Positions 32,701 to 44,200 are shown, counted from the first letter of the stretch. The stretch is 64,000 nt of DNA from Omphiscola glabra (GCA_964017045.1 OZ024808.1:1823666-1887665), one strand, 5' to 3'. Notes: generated by a model not told the origin, from the letters alone. Program-made: numbers and translations.

Positions 32701-32924
32701 AAATGAAATACCGGTACCGGTATATCAAAACAACAAAATATGTTACCGTGCCGTTTTTTAGCTTGTGGTATTTATACCATTATTACGCCGGTAATACCGG
32801 GTCATTTTTGTCTAGTTTTATACAATCATCAAAGACAATACGGAAATAAAGCTGAAATAATTGATTACACATTTAACTCAAGTGAGTTGAATGGTTTCCC
32901 TTGATTATGTCCCACATGCATTAT

Positions 32925-33083
32925 CTGTGGCGTAGCAAGGGGGGGGCATCATGCCCCGGTGCTACTCACAAAGGGGCGCCAAATGGTATATTTTACATAT
33001 AATATTGTATGGTTTTCGAAGTGGGAGGGGGGCGCTAAAAAGGTATTGTGCCCCGGGCGCGAATTAAGCTCGCTACGCCAGTG
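32925..33083. mobile_element. hAT-type MITE, second copy of the 7620 family
   Basis: Termini CTGTGGCGTAGCAAG and GCTCGCTACGCCAGTG; interior matches 7620-7783 closely (CTACTCACAAAGGGGCGCCA, AATATTGTATGGTTTTC). Perfect 8-bp duplication TGCATTAT at 32917-32924 and 33084-33091. Confidence 0.9.
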
Positions 33084-33142
33084 TGCATTATTCGCGAGTG
33101 TGGGTTTTGGTCTTTTGTATGTGTGCGTGTAGGCATGTGTGC

Positions 33143-33410
33143 CAGGGCCGTCTTTACAACAGTGGGAGGGGGGGCAGGGCAAAGCAATGCACCGAGGTCC
33201 CCTTTCCCTCTACATACTCGGGGCTGTGCGAAGGAGTGGGCGAGAGAGCTTATCGCCCCTGGCGTCGACATCAGGGGCGCCAATATGTCTTTAGATAATG
33301 AATGAATTGAACGATGAAATCTCATGCATCACACATGAAGGAGCCGAAAAATCGTCACAGTAGTCCGCCCTGGGCGCCTCTTTTCCTCTGCACGGTCCTG
33401 CTTAATATTC
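33143..33410. mobile_element. Possible degenerate hAT-like element
   Basis: Starts CAGGGCCGTCTTTACA (compare 29383) and ends CACGGTCCTG; no matching target duplication. The 54-bp array begins directly at its right end. Confidence 0.35.
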
Positions 33411-33967
33411 AAGTAATGTTATGAAGGGCATTATGGCCCAGGTTCTGTGTATAACTTAATATTCAAGTAATGTTATGAAAGTCATTATGGCCCAGGTTCT
33501 GTGTATAACTTAATATTCAAGTAATGTTATGAAAAGTCATTATGTCCCAGGTTATGTGTATAACTTAATATTCAAGTAATGTTATGAAAGTCATTATGTC
33601 CCAGGTTCTGTGTATAACTTAATATTCAAGTAATGTTATGAAAGTCATTATGTCCCAGGTTATGTGTATAACTTAATATTCAAGTAATGTTATGAAAGTC
33701 ATTATGTCCCAGGTTCTGTGTATAACTTAATATTCAAGTAATGTTATGAAAAGTCATTATGTTCCAGGTTATGTGTATAACTTAATATTCAAGTAATGTT
33801 ATGAAAGTCATTATGTCCCAGGTTATGTGTATAACTTAATATTCAAGTAATGTTATGAAAGTCATTATGGCCCAGGTTCTGTGTATAACTTAATATTCAA
33901 GTAATGTTATGAAAAGTCATTATGTCCCAGGTTCTGTGTATAACTTAATATTCAAGTAATGTTTTGA
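33408..33967 (+). repeat. 54-bp minisatellite, ~10 copies
   Basis: Unit core CTTAATATTCAAGTAATGTT then ATGAAAGTCATTATGTCCCA. Confidence 0.95.
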
Positions 33968-35160
33968 AAAGCCTTTTGGCCCATACATTTTGACCAGTTT
34001 CTTTCAGATAATTTTATCCATGGTGGTAGCAGCTGTAGCCTTTGAAAGCTGTGGTCATATCTGCACTTGAAATAACTGTTGAAACAGGGTAGAGATCATG
34101 ATTACTATGTCGCCGTTGACGGATAAGAGGCATATGGTGGGTAGTGGAAGCCTAATGCTAACGATTCTATATACAAAGCTATTGAGGAGGCTTCTCCTGG
34201 ATGGGCGTAATATTATGACGTAAATATACACCCTCGACACCTGGGAAAGTAGATTGCTGGTGTTGTTAGATCATGATCGCCCACCGGATGTTATTAGGCT
34301 GAGATGGCCCCCATAAAGCTAGTCAATCGAGTGGTTGCGCTGGGGGGGGGGGGGACGGGGGTGGGGGGTCGGGCTGTCTTACAAGGAGATCTCCAACGTA
34401 GCGCTTCCCGGTCGGATATTTAAGGGTTTGAAAAAAAAGGGGGGGGGGAGGGGGGGCTTTGGGAGGGCATTAAGATCCTTGGCTCGACGGCTCACTGACG
34501 CCATTTCCTAATACAAATACCAATAAGAGGGAAAATCATATTACATACAGCTAGCGGTGTATTGCCAAATTCGTAACAAGGGGTTCGCAGTTAGTATAAA
34601 TTTTGATTTTTTTTTTTTAATGAGTACTTGATTTTAGGCATATTTATTTTTGAACTAAAGGCTCGCACGAACCTGACCGAACCGGCTCCAAACCACCGCT
34701 GTGGTTAAAGACAAAATTTTATTTTAAAAACGTGAGGGAGGGGCGCGATTTCGGGAGGTCACCAACCGGCGAGATTTTGTCAAGGTACGCCCCTGTTTGG
34801 GTTTTGACGAATAGAAAGACCATTCATATTTGCATACTTGCATACTTACATACTTGTATACTTGCATACTTGCGTAATTCCTACTTGAAAATAATTTCTA
34901 ATAAATGTGTTTTTTCCCCCGTTGTGAACAAAAAATCTCTTAGCAGCCAAGTCATTGAAAATTTGAGTCATGAGAAGGTAACTTAATGTAAATTATCTGT
35001 CTCTCCGCCCCCCCCTCTCTCTATTATACATATGTAGTGCCTTGACTAGTTACCATAATATTTCGTATTGTCTACCAGCAGAGTTCTCAAATTTATTTGA
35101 ACGACCTTAACAAGAATAGATGGGACACAATTTAAATTTTAAGACGAGATATTATATCCA
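33968..35160. other. Non-coding spacer, G-rich runs
   Basis: Poly-G tracts near 34343-34353 and 34439-34456, short TACTTGCA repeats at 34836-34875. GGTACGCCCCTG at 34783-34794 resembles a hAT terminus without a partner. No gene. Confidence 0.4.
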
Positions 35161-35164
35161 ACCG

Positions 35165-35245
35165 ACCGGGACAGGGTTGCTAAACTGGGACAGGGTTGCT
35201 AAACCGGGCCAGGGTTGCTAAACCGGGCCAGGGTTGCTAACCTGG
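35165..35245 (+). repeat. ~20-bp repeat (GGGACAGGGTTGCTAAACCG), 4 copies
   Basis: Short array. Confidence 0.85.
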
Positions 35246-35299
35246 GACGATCTTATTCTAGCCGCAGTTTCCCAACTATATGGAATGTAGAGAAATGCC

Positions 35300-35700
35300 T
35301 CTACAGCTGACACATGGTAACTGCCTTTTCTCTTGTATATGAGTAGTATACATGCATACTTGAATTGCTGAGGGACTGCACCATCTTTCCAAATCACCTC
35401 AAATAGGTCAGGCAGTCTTTTTGTCAGGACGGGGCCTCCTACTTTGTAGATTTCGATAGGGATTGTATCTTGTCCAAGGGCTTTATTTGAGAAGAGCTGC
35501 CAACTTCATATTCTTTGGGACTATTGTATGGCTCTTGGTTGATCTCAGCCTGTGGTAAATGAGCAATGACATTATCGTTTGTTGTAGTCTAGCAGTTAAG
35601 AGCTTGACAAAAGTGTTCGGTCCATTTTCATAAAATCTGATTCTTGAGAGTCGTCAATAGCTAAGTTGCATCTTTGTTAATGATGGGCAAGTGGCCTGTT
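35300..35700 (-). mobile_element. LINE reverse-transcriptase fragment
   Basis: Minus strand reads NKALGQDTIPIEIYKVGG, PVLTKRLPDLFEVIWKDGAV, PQQFKYACILLIYKRKGS, clearly parallel to 25213-25380. Upstream it is riddled with stops. Both ends truncated. Confidence 0.8.
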
Positions 35701-36703
35701 TAAAACGTAAACACACATCACGTGGTGTTTCAATCAATCTATTATTTGTTTAATGTACGCAGACGTGGTGATTCAATCAATTTATTTTTTGTTTAATGTA
35801 CGCAACATTGGGATTTTAATTCACATTAAATTTAAAGGAAGGGTAAACATTTCATTGCCTCTGCTATATGTCATGAACAGATTTTAAAAAAAAATGCATA
35901 TATAACATTTTGTAAAATAGGTATATTTGATCAGAATGACATCACAGAACTGATATTTTGACTTCGTGGCAGTAATCAGATCAATGATGTCGTCTCTTAG
36001 TCTGCACTGTGTTATGTAGGTTAATCAATTGTTGAGATTGAGTTTCAGTCTAAATATGGGTTCAAAATCATTAAAACTATCGACTCCTTAAAAAATTTTC
36101 AAAATAAATATTTCCGAAATGTTTATCAATTCTTTGAGAAGAACTTTAATAAAGACAATGAAGTCGTTTTATTATCTTTGTTCTTATAGCTGAAGTTAAC
36201 AAAATATAAGAGTTTCTCAGATTCTAGTTCGGGCGAAGTATGTCAGGAAAATTCAATAACCATCTTAACCACAAAACAAAAAGATTAGGGGGGAAAGGGG
36301 GTGGGGCGGGGGGGGGGGGGTTTGATAATGAAATTTTCATCACATTCACATTACTTTTTCATAATAAAAAGTCAATTGCATTCTCAATCTAAACTTTAAA
36401 AAAAAAATTATTAACGCCTGATGATCTTGAGTTAAATATACCAAAAGAATTGGTAATATCTTTTTTTAATCCTATATAATTCGTGCATTTCATAGGATGG
36501 CACTGAAAAATGATGGGTCAAAAAAAAAAAAAAAAAAAAGATTTACAAGCTAACACGTCGTTAGTGTTACTAGTGGCTCGGCAACTAGCGAAACCGCAAG
36601 TCTTTTGAATACCGGATGTTATTTTGCCCATCTTGTGCAACAATACTTTCAAAAGATGGATTCAACGAGGTTAGCTGAAGAAACTCAGACAAAAAAATCT
36701 GAT
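35701..36703. other. AT-rich non-coding spacer
   Basis: Homopolymers near 36300 (G) and 36520-36538 (A). No gene seen. Confidence 0.4.
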
Positions 36704-37688
36704 TGCTTCCCGGTCCGTTGGCTAAGATCAGGATGTAGTGTCTGTTCTTAACCCTCAGGGACACCAAACCTGGTGGAATGAACATGATTACCCGCTTGAT
36801 TCTTCAGCCTGGGTCGGGACGATCAGTTAGAAAAGAACAAATGAGAGACTCCCAACTCCCCAAGTCTGGTCGCTTCTCGGCCCGTTGGCTAAGATCAGGA
36901 TGTAGTGTCTGTTCTTAACCCTTAGGGACACCAAACCTGGTGGAATGAACATGATTACCCGCTTGATTCTTCAGCCTGGGTCGGGACAATCAGTTAGAAA
37001 CGAACAAATAAGAGACCCCCAACTCCCCAAGTCTGGTCGCTTCTCGGCCTGTTGGCTAAGATCAGGATGTAGTGTCTGTTCTTAACCCTTAGGGACACCA
37101 AACCTGGTGGAATGAACATGATTACCCGCTTGATTCTTCAGCCTGGGTCGGGACGATCAGTTAGAAACGAACAAATGAGAGACCCCCAACTCCCCAAGTC
37201 TGGTCGCTTCTCGGCCCGTTGGCTAAGGTCAGGATGTAGTGTCTGTTCTTAACCCTTAGGGACACCAAACCTGGTGGAATGAACATGATTACCCGCTTGA
37301 TTCTTCAGCCTGGGTCGGGACGATCAGTTAGAAAAGAACAAATGAGAGACCCCCAACTCCCCAAGTCTGGTCGCTTCTCGGCCCGTTGGCTAAGGTCAGG
37401 ATGTAGTGTCTTTTCTTAACCCTTAGGGACACCAAACCTGGTGGAATGAACATGATTACCCGCTTGATTCTTCATCCTGGGTCTGGACGATCAGTTAGAA
37501 AATAACAAATGAGAGACCCCCAACTCCCCAAGTCTGTTCGCTTCTCGGCCCGTTGGCTAAGGTCAGGATGTAGTGTCTGTTCTTAACCCTTAGGGACACC
37601 AAACCTGGTGGAATGAACATGATTACCCGCTTGATTCTTCAGCCTGGGTCGGGATAATCGGTAAGAAAAGAACAAATGAGAGACCCGT
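36704..37688 (+). repeat. 167-bp tandem repeats beginning like U2 snRNA, 6 copies
   Basis: Copy starts at 36704, 36871, 37038, 37205, 37372 and 37539, exactly 167 apart. The first ~48 bp of each (CGCTTCTCGGCCCGTTGGCT, AAGATCAGGATGTAGTGTCT, GTTCTTA) closely follow the 5' end of U2 snRNA, including the CTTCTCGGCC and GGCTAAGATCA blocks. The branch-site pairing element, GTAGTA in U2, reads GTAGTG here. The remaining ~119 bp do not resemble U2. So these are U2-derived or U2-headed repeats and not intact U2 genes. Confidence 0.75.
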
Positions 37689-37739
37689 AAGGGCAGACTG
37701 AAGAGGAACTCCCCCCAGAACCCTTACGAAAACACAAAG

Positions 37740-37782
37740 ATGGGCAACCTTGTTTTCCAAAGAAGCTACAGCAGTAGCGAAG
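37740..37782 (+). CDS. Candidate first coding exon (MGNLVFQRSYSSSE)
   Basis: ATG at 37740, 14 codons, then donor G|GTGAGTTA, phase 1. The MGN start with basic and serine residues fits an N-myristoylation context, which is inference. It lies 50 bp after the last U2-like repeat. I could not find the next exon with confidence; the 40215 terminal exon is phase 0, so at least one more exon would have to intervene if they belong together. Confidence 0.4.
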
Positions 37783-37789
37783 GTGAGTT

Positions 37790-39250
37790 AAAAGTAAATT
37801 TGCCACACTAAATAATATAAATCATGAAATACTTCTATTAATTAATAAATGAAGAACTAAGCTCTTAAGTTTAATCAAATTTTAATCAAACTTTTATATG
37901 AAATTTGATATCCTTGTAAAAATTTTGGCAATTGTTGGTTTAATTCTTGTACTCAAAGCACCCCTAATCTCATTTTCCGCCTGTAATTTCACATCAACAA
38001 TTTAATATCTACATTATCTTTATTTGTCTTGATGAATCCTACTGCTGGTATCTTCAGTATCTGTATTTGTCTTGATGAATCCTACTGCAGAGCTGTTGAT
38101 ACTTTGGGAGACACCGTTTCATTTTTTGGTTCTGTGCCCCCCTGTAGTCACAATAGTCAAAGTGTTGTGAAAGCAAAAGATGATTGTTTAAATATTTTTC
38201 CACTAACAATGATGCTATCATTGTTGGGGCCCTTATAAGCCTTATTCTCATTCACAGAGCCAAGGCGATCCAATATTTTTAAAAAAAACCTGTCGTTCAG
38301 AATGGTTTTCCACATTTTAAATTCCATCTCATCTGCTTTAATTTTCATAAGCCAGGCCAGTAGCTGAAGACTAGTGTAGGCAATTTCTTCAACTTTTTTT
38401 TTCCAGCTTAATGTAGGGATGAAATTTCTTTGCAAAGAAGCAGTCAATATACAAGGCTTTATGGAACATTAAAATTTTATAAATATGTACACATATTCCA
38501 TATCATTTGTCAGACTGGATGCTTATTATATTACTAAATACAATAAAATTTTGATAAACTTTGATAAAGAATAATTTTTAATGGTACACACAATATTTAC
38601 CTTAAACAAAATTATATTGGTCCAAACCAAATTCACCACACTAATAATAAATAAAGTCCATTAACCACATGTGTTGGTTGACAATAATGTTGTCCACTCT
38701 GGGCTTTCAACATTTCACATGAGAAGGCAGTAAAAATAAGCTTTGCGAACAAGAATTTTACAATAAAATTAACATAAAAACTCATAGGAGAATTCAATTG
38801 AACCCAGAAATATGAGTATCATTTTTGAGTATCTAAATTGCTCTGACACAAAAAAGTTACACTTGTACTTGTATAGTGATAGTGATATAGTTTCAAAAAT
38901 GAAAAATCATTTCTCACAAACCTGAAGTGATTATGTCTTCAAAGAAATCTTCTCACCCCATAATTATTAATTTATTGTATTGCTTTTATTTGTTATTTTT
39001 TAATTTCATTTTTTATTATTAGGCCTAACCTTCTAAATATAAATACTGGTAGTCTATGATTTTCTTCCATTGAAAACATGGTAATTTTGCCATTGAGAAA
39101 CATATTTTGGGGTAATAGCTAAAATTCTCCCCTCCCTTGGTTTACTCCAACACAGCAGAGGTCTCAGGACTCCAACCTGTTTTAAATAGATCAGACAAAC
39201 TGATTCCTATAATTTATCTACTATTTTTAGGGCTTTCATCATTCAAATAC
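37790..39250. other. AT-rich sequence, possible intron
   Basis: No supported exon. A 33-bp duplication (TTTGTCTTGATGAATCCTAC twice near 38021-38085). A minus-strand open stretch 38447-38157 has no recognisable domain and lacks splice context; it may be a decayed element. Confidence 0.35.
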
Positions 39251-39262
39251 TATCCTCTACAA

Positions 39263-39459
39263 CAGCGCTTCTCAACCTTCCTAATACCGCGACCCTTTAA
39301 TACAGTTCCTTACGTTATGGTGACCCCCAACCACAAAATTATTTTAGTTGCCACTTCATAACTGTAGAGTATATGTATTTTCCGATGGTATTAGGCGACC
39401 CATGTGAAATGGTCATTTGACCCCCAAAGGGGTCGCGAACCACAGGTTGAGAACTGCTG
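39263..39459. mobile_element. SPIN-like hAT MITE, copy A (197 bp)
   Basis: Ends CAGCGCTTCTCAACC and GGTTGAGAACTGCTG. Flanks CTCTACAA (39255-39262) and CTCTATAA (39460-39467), 7/8 identical. Interior phrases TAATACCGCGACCC, TTTAATACAGTTCC, GGTGACCCCCAACCA, TTCCGATGGTATTAGGCGAC and GACCCCCAAAGGGGTCGCGA match my memory of the non-autonomous SPIN (Space Invader) element. Confidence 0.85.
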
Positions 39460-39594
39460 CTCTATAACAACAAACATTTAACAAATTGTACTAGAACTAA
39501 AATTAACTTCCAGACCTTTTGTATTTATGCCCACATTAGTGGTTATAGAAATACATTGAGCCATTCCTTCATTTTAGGACCTGGTGGCTGTTAG

Positions 39595-39675
39595 GTGTTT
39601 CTCTTTGTTTTAACACTTAATCATCCAGATGACAGCAAATAATCACTTAATCATCCAGATGACAGCAAACAATCA
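39595..39675 (+). repeat. ~34-bp duplication (CACTTAATCATCCAGATGAC)
   Basis: Two copies. Confidence 0.8.
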
Positions 39676-40011
39676 TTAACATATTGAAATGGATTAGCAA
39701 ACAAGAAATATTTATTACAAAATATATTTACCACATTATTTTTGTTGAGTTTTCCTAAGATTCCCAATCACACCTGATAAGAGATAAAACTTTCACATAC
39801 ATATACGTACTGCATTTTAATTTAATATTGATTATATAGGTTATATCATAATCATATTGAAATTTTATTAATAAGAATACACAATAAGTTAATTGTTGGT
39901 CAAGAAATGTTTTCATAAAATATTTTATTTACCATATATAAAAACAAGATATGTACACAAACCTCCAGAGCTCATCCTCAGATCTTAAAATAACCTGTTT
40001 TATTTCAACAA

Positions 40012-40110
40012 GTTTGTTGTGTGTCTGACTGTTGTGTGTCAGGCTGTTGTGTGTCAGACTTGTGTGTCAGACTGTTGTGTGTCAGATTGTTGTGTGTCAG
40101 ACTGTTGACA
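40012..40110 (+). repeat. Short GTGTGTCAGACTGTT array
   Basis: About six imperfect units upstream of the 40215 exon. Confidence 0.8.
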
Positions 40111-40214
40111 TCTCTCCCAAAAACTGTTAATGACTTTATCACTAGTATTAAGATTTCACTAAATATTTGATGATGTCAGTCTACAGCCCTCATCATCGCT
40201 GGTTTATCTTGCAG

Positions 40215-40298
40215 GCTAGAGACAAGACTAAACTCTCACTGGAGAGATTAAAGATGGTGAAGGTGGAGAACGGCTCCCTTGTGTTGGAGAATGAATAG
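40215..40298 (+). CDS. Terminal coding exon of an unrecognised coiled-coil-like protein
   Basis: Acceptor CGCTGGTTTATCTTGCAG, then 27 codons in phase 0 (ARDKTKLSLERLKMVKVEN, then GSLVLENE) and TAG at 40296-40298. AATAAA follows at 40441. Heptad-like Leu/charged pattern suggests a coiled coil. The rest of the gene is not identified; it could start at 37740 or outside. Confidence 0.6.
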   Translation, partial: ARDKTKLSLERLKMVKVENGSLVLENE

Positions 40299-40440
40299 CA
40301 ATGACAGTGGTACGAGAAATGTCTTGATGAGATAGTTGATCATGTGGTTCAGGCCTTGTTGGCTAAAAGGTAGATAACTTAAAAATGGTTGTTTCTGTGC
40401 GTACGTCGTATGTAACTCTACTTGTTGGTTTAATACATTT

Positions 40441-40446
40441 AATAAA
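40441..40446 (+). promoter_or_regulatory. Polyadenylation signal AATAAA
   Basis: 143 bp past the 40298 stop. Confidence 0.5.
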
Positions 40447-40904
40447 ATATATGATCTATATGATATATTTATTGTTTATTATATCAGTTTATTATTTTTC
40501 ATTAAATATTTAATTTCAATTTTTCTTTTAACAAATATAAAATTTAATAAATATAGTACTTTAATAAGTTGTGTGTTTATAAAATAAATGAAATGGTTAA
40601 TACATTTTTTAATTGCCAGACCTGCCAACCCTTCCGATTTTGTCGGTATTATACAGATTTTCTTTACCTGTCCTTAAATTCAGATTTATCGCACGTTATC
40701 AAAATCCAAAAGCAAAAAAAAAACAAACAAAAAAATGGCTTTGACAGGAAGTGGTACATTTCGATGATGCCAATTCCTTTGTTTTTATTGAAGGGAACCG
40801 CGATTTCCAAATCTTTCTTCATTCGTCAATTGATCCGGTCGTGATTCATAATTTTACTAGGCTCAAAAATAATTCCGTTGTGTTGTGACTTTTTTTCAGT
40901 TAAA

Positions 40905-41700
40905 GCTTTTCTTAATTAAATGGATACATTTGTAAAGAGATCTGCTGAAAAAACTTATCCAGTGACTGAGGTTGAGAGTGAAAGTGCTCCAAACAAACAA
41001 AATTACGTTATATTCAACATTTTTTAAAGGAGTATTTGGAAAAACACTCATTTATTCGGCCATCACCCCGTGGCCGAATAAATTTTCATTGTGCAATCTG
41101 TGCCAGACCCACTTATCTATTGAAAGTGGTGGGTACAATGATATTAATAAACATATTTTAAGACATACAACATACAACTGCAGCTAAAAGTGCAGTGAAT
41201 CTACGACATCCATGTCTAATTTCTTTGCTAAGGAATCAGACGATTCAGTTATCAGAAATTGGAAGTTTTCTTTATCACCTTTCTTACTGAAGGAAATATT
41301 TCTCTAGCCAACTCTGATAGTTTTAATGCCAGAGTCAAAGAAATGTTTCCAGACTTGCAGATTGCTAGAAATTATACTTGTGGTAGATAAAAAGTGGCAT
41401 TTGCTGAAAACATACAAAAGTCCTGTTACTGATCAAGCGGAATTAAACTATTTGGCTACAGCTGTGCTTGCTGTGTGCTGCATTCCACACAGCAGTGAAG
41501 ATGCATAAAGAATGTTTTCAATTGTAAAGAAAAATTACAATGAAACAAGGGCAAGCATGAAAGTTGATACTCTTTCTAACATGCTTGTAACTAAAATCAG
41601 TTGCAACGCTAACCTTCAGTTGTCCAAAGAGCTATTGGACAAGTGCTAAAAGGCCACTAGGGATATGCCGGAAAACTGAACTCTTAGCAGCTTGTGTACA
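40905..41700 (+). pseudogene. Dead hAT transposase with BED-type finger, internally deleted
   Basis: In shifting frames: an N-terminal FSLCNLCQTHLSIESGGYND then INKHILRH gives the CxxC...HxxxxH of a BED finger near 41082-41165. Further on, LAVCCIPHSSEDA, a stop, then RMFSIVKKNYNETRASM and LSKELLDKC correspond to the C-terminal hAT dimerisation region (usual form ...DxERxFSxV...). The middle, with most of the catalytic core, is missing. Stops and frame changes throughout. Confidence 0.7.
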
Positions 41701-42077
41701 CAAATAAATAAAATGGATACTCTGATCTATATATATATATCTGTATATAAACATTTCCAGTAAAGTTTTTCTCATGTTCTGTGGTGTTCTGCGGACTCTT
41801 CAAAGACAATGGAGGTAGTTTTATATTTATTTATTTACTAAAAAAAAGGCTTGTGCATTAGTATGTAATAATAATAAATATTTTTTGAAAAATCACGCTT
41901 CATCCCCAAATGCTCGCATCGTGGTACAAAGTCAACCATATTAAAAGAGAAATGAAACAATCTATATATTACCACATTGAAATACAAAACGCAACATTAC
42001 AAAAACTACATACGAGCACACCCATTCAAAGTCTTTCATCCCTTGCAAACATAATTAACACAAGCCAACATCTAGGA

Positions 42078-42275
42078 CAGCGGTTCTCAACCTGTGAGTC
42101 GCGACCCCCTTGGGGGTCAAACGACCCTTTCCCAGGGGTCGCCAAAGACCATGGGAAAACACATTTACTCTAAAGTTATGAAGTGGCAATGAACATAATT
42201 GTGTAGTTGGGGGGTCACCACAACATGAAAAACTGTATTAAAGGGTTGCGGCAATAGGAAGGTTGATAACCACTG
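42078..42275. mobile_element. SPIN-like hAT MITE, copy B (198 bp), opposite orientation
   Basis: Ends CAGCGGTTCTCAACC and GGTTGATAACCACTG; perfect 8-bp duplication ATCTAGGA at 42070-42077 and 42276-42283. The same internal phrases as copy A in reverse orientation. Confidence 0.9.
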
Positions 42276-42283
42276 ATCTAGGA

Positions 42284-42600
42284 GATAATAGCTAGCTGGA
42301 AAAGACAACATCACCCCAGCAGGTGTTTAGATGTGTTTTCAAATCAGTTTTGAAGGACTCAAGTGTCTGGCTGTTTCTGAGAGCGACAGGAAGGGTTTTC
42401 CAAATTGTTGGGCCAGCAAATTCGAAACTGCGCCTTCCGTAAGTCTCAAGGCGAACACGCGGTATCGAGAGTTTGCCACTACCGCATGAGGGGAGTTGTA
42501 TAGTGGGTACATAAGGCGTCATGAGCACTTTGAGATAGGACGGCGCCAGGTCATGCAAGCAGCGGTAACACAGAGTTGTAATTTTGTATTCTATGCGATC
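42284..42600 (-). mobile_element. L2/CR1-type LINE, C-terminal fragment
   Basis: Minus strand reads RIEYKITTLCYRCLHDLAPS, LMTPYVPTIQLPSCGSGKLS, then IPRVRLETYGRRSFEFAGPT, IWKTLPVALRNSQTLESFKT and LKTHL. The order APSYL...Y.P...L..P......YG.RSF...P..WN.LP..LR....SFK..LKTHLF is the signature C-terminus of L2/CR1/Jockey-type RTs. 5' truncated. The SPIN copy B inserted at its 3' edge. Confidence 0.85.
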
Positions 42601-42895
42601 TTAAACCAACGCCCCCCCCCCCAGGGGCCACACACACTCCCCCTAGAGATTTTTTTTTGGCAGGTTAGCAGGTCTGTATTGCAATTAATATACCGGTATG
42701 TAAAGATTGCTTACATATCTGTAAGTGTGCTCTTGTCTGAAGTAGACTCTAATCTTGGACATAGACAAGAATGTACTGTGTTAGTTCATCTATAATTTGT
42801 AACATATGTAAATAAAAAAGATACTCTATATATTATGCTGTTTTTTAAACCTTTATCAATATCCTGAAATTTTAATTGCTTTTAAATTGTTTTCT

Positions 42896-43099
42896 AGATT
42901 CAACTATAGAATAGCCTTTAAGCTACCCAAATTGGATGACCAGCACCAACCATTGTTATCAAGAGATAAAACAACTCACCAGCTGCGGTTAGCTACAATC
43001 TTTTTTAAAAATAACTTTAAAGTGAATATAAATCTTTACTTAAATAAATTATTTACACTTAAAATACAAAAACATTTCGAGTGTAAAATTAAAATATGA
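42896..43099 (+). CDS. Candidate exon, unrecognised
   Basis: After acceptor AATTGTTTTCTAG the frame reads FNYRIAFKLPKLDDQHQPLL then SRDKTTHQLRLA before turning AT-rich; open to TGA at 43097. No clear donor. Uncertain. Confidence 0.3.
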   Translation, partial: RFNYRIAFKLPKLDDQHQPLLSRDKTTHQLRLATIFFKNNFKVNINLYLNKLFTLKIQKHFECKIKI

Positions 43100-43292
43100 A
43101 AAGTTCAACATTAATGCTCTATCCAAAAAATTGTCATGAAGACTTCAATCCAAAATTGTTTAGTGTATAACTTTTGCTGTGCTGCTTATAGAATTCTATA
43201 ATAGTAATATAAATAATCAAAATTAACATTTTACTTTAACTGCATACTCTGATCTAAAATGTAATATTTCTTTTAAAACCTGCAGAATGTCT

Positions 43293-43650
43293 AACTCAGA
43301 AAGACCAAGTATATGATCATTGAAGGGACTCATTGGATTCTGAGGGACTAAGTACATGATCATTGGAGGGACATTGGATTCTGAGGGACTAAGTACATGA
43401 TCATTGGAGAGACTCATTGGATTCTGAGGGACTAAGTACATGATCATTGGAGGGACTCATTGGATTCTGAGGGACTAAGTACATGATCATTGGAAGGACT
43501 CATTGGATTCTGAGGGACTAAGTACATGATCATTGGAAGGACTCATTGGATTCTGAGGGACTAAGTACATGATCATTGGAGGGACTCATTGGATTCTGAG
43601 GGACTAAGTACATGATCATTGGAGGGACTCATTGGATTCTGAGGGTCTGA
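43293..43650 (+). repeat. 43-bp minisatellite, ~8 copies
   Basis: Unit core GACTCATTGGATTCTGAGGG then ACTAAGTACATGATCATTGG. Confidence 0.95.
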
Positions 43651-43743
43651 GTACATCTTGGAGTCAAGATTAGGAGCTCATTGATACAAAATAATTTCAT
43701 TTGACTGTGCTATATATATTTAAGTATGATTATTACGTGAATT

Positions 43744-43783
43744 CAGTGGTTTTCAACCTGTGGGTCGGGACACCCTAGGGTCG
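43744..43783. mobile_element. SPIN-like end fragment
   Basis: CAGTGGTTTTCAACCTGTGG and GTCGGGACACCC, the first ~40 bp only, broken by the next element. Confidence 0.6.
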
Positions 43784-44200
43784 TGCTGTCCAATCTTTTT
43801 GACTCAGTGTGCCACAGAAAATTTTTACGCTAAGCCGCTGGCCGCACATGGCATCTCAAAAGAATTTTTAAAATTTTTTTTAGAAAATCATTTACATAAT
43901 GGATTCTTACGTTATGCATAAATAATCATATAAACAATAACAATATCAGATCATCAAGAATATAAATAAAGCTAATAAAAACAGTGGCAATAATTTTATG
44001 ATACATGTGGCTTTAAAATGTAATTAATTGTTTCTGAATTTGAGTCAGTTTTCAGTATCACCTGGCCACATTAGATTTTCTAAATGTTCACCAGTCAAAG
44101 TGTTAAATTCTCTGGACTTACTGTTAGTCTTTACATAGAATCCAGTTTCACTTACGTAGGTGCTTCCAAAGACATGGTCAATTTTTTGTTACAACAGTTC
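43784..44200 (-). mobile_element. hAT transposase C-terminal relic
   Basis: Begins GTGCTGTCCAATCTTTTTGA, a hAT terminus pattern. Minus strand near 44130-44030 reads KTNSKSREFNTLTGEHLENL, like the end of hAT transposases. No intact frame. Confidence 0.5.

Noticed and set aside
36704..37688. Functional U2 snRNA gene cluster
   Set aside because: Only the first ~48 bp resemble U2; the branch-pairing site is altered and the Sm site and 3' stems are absent.
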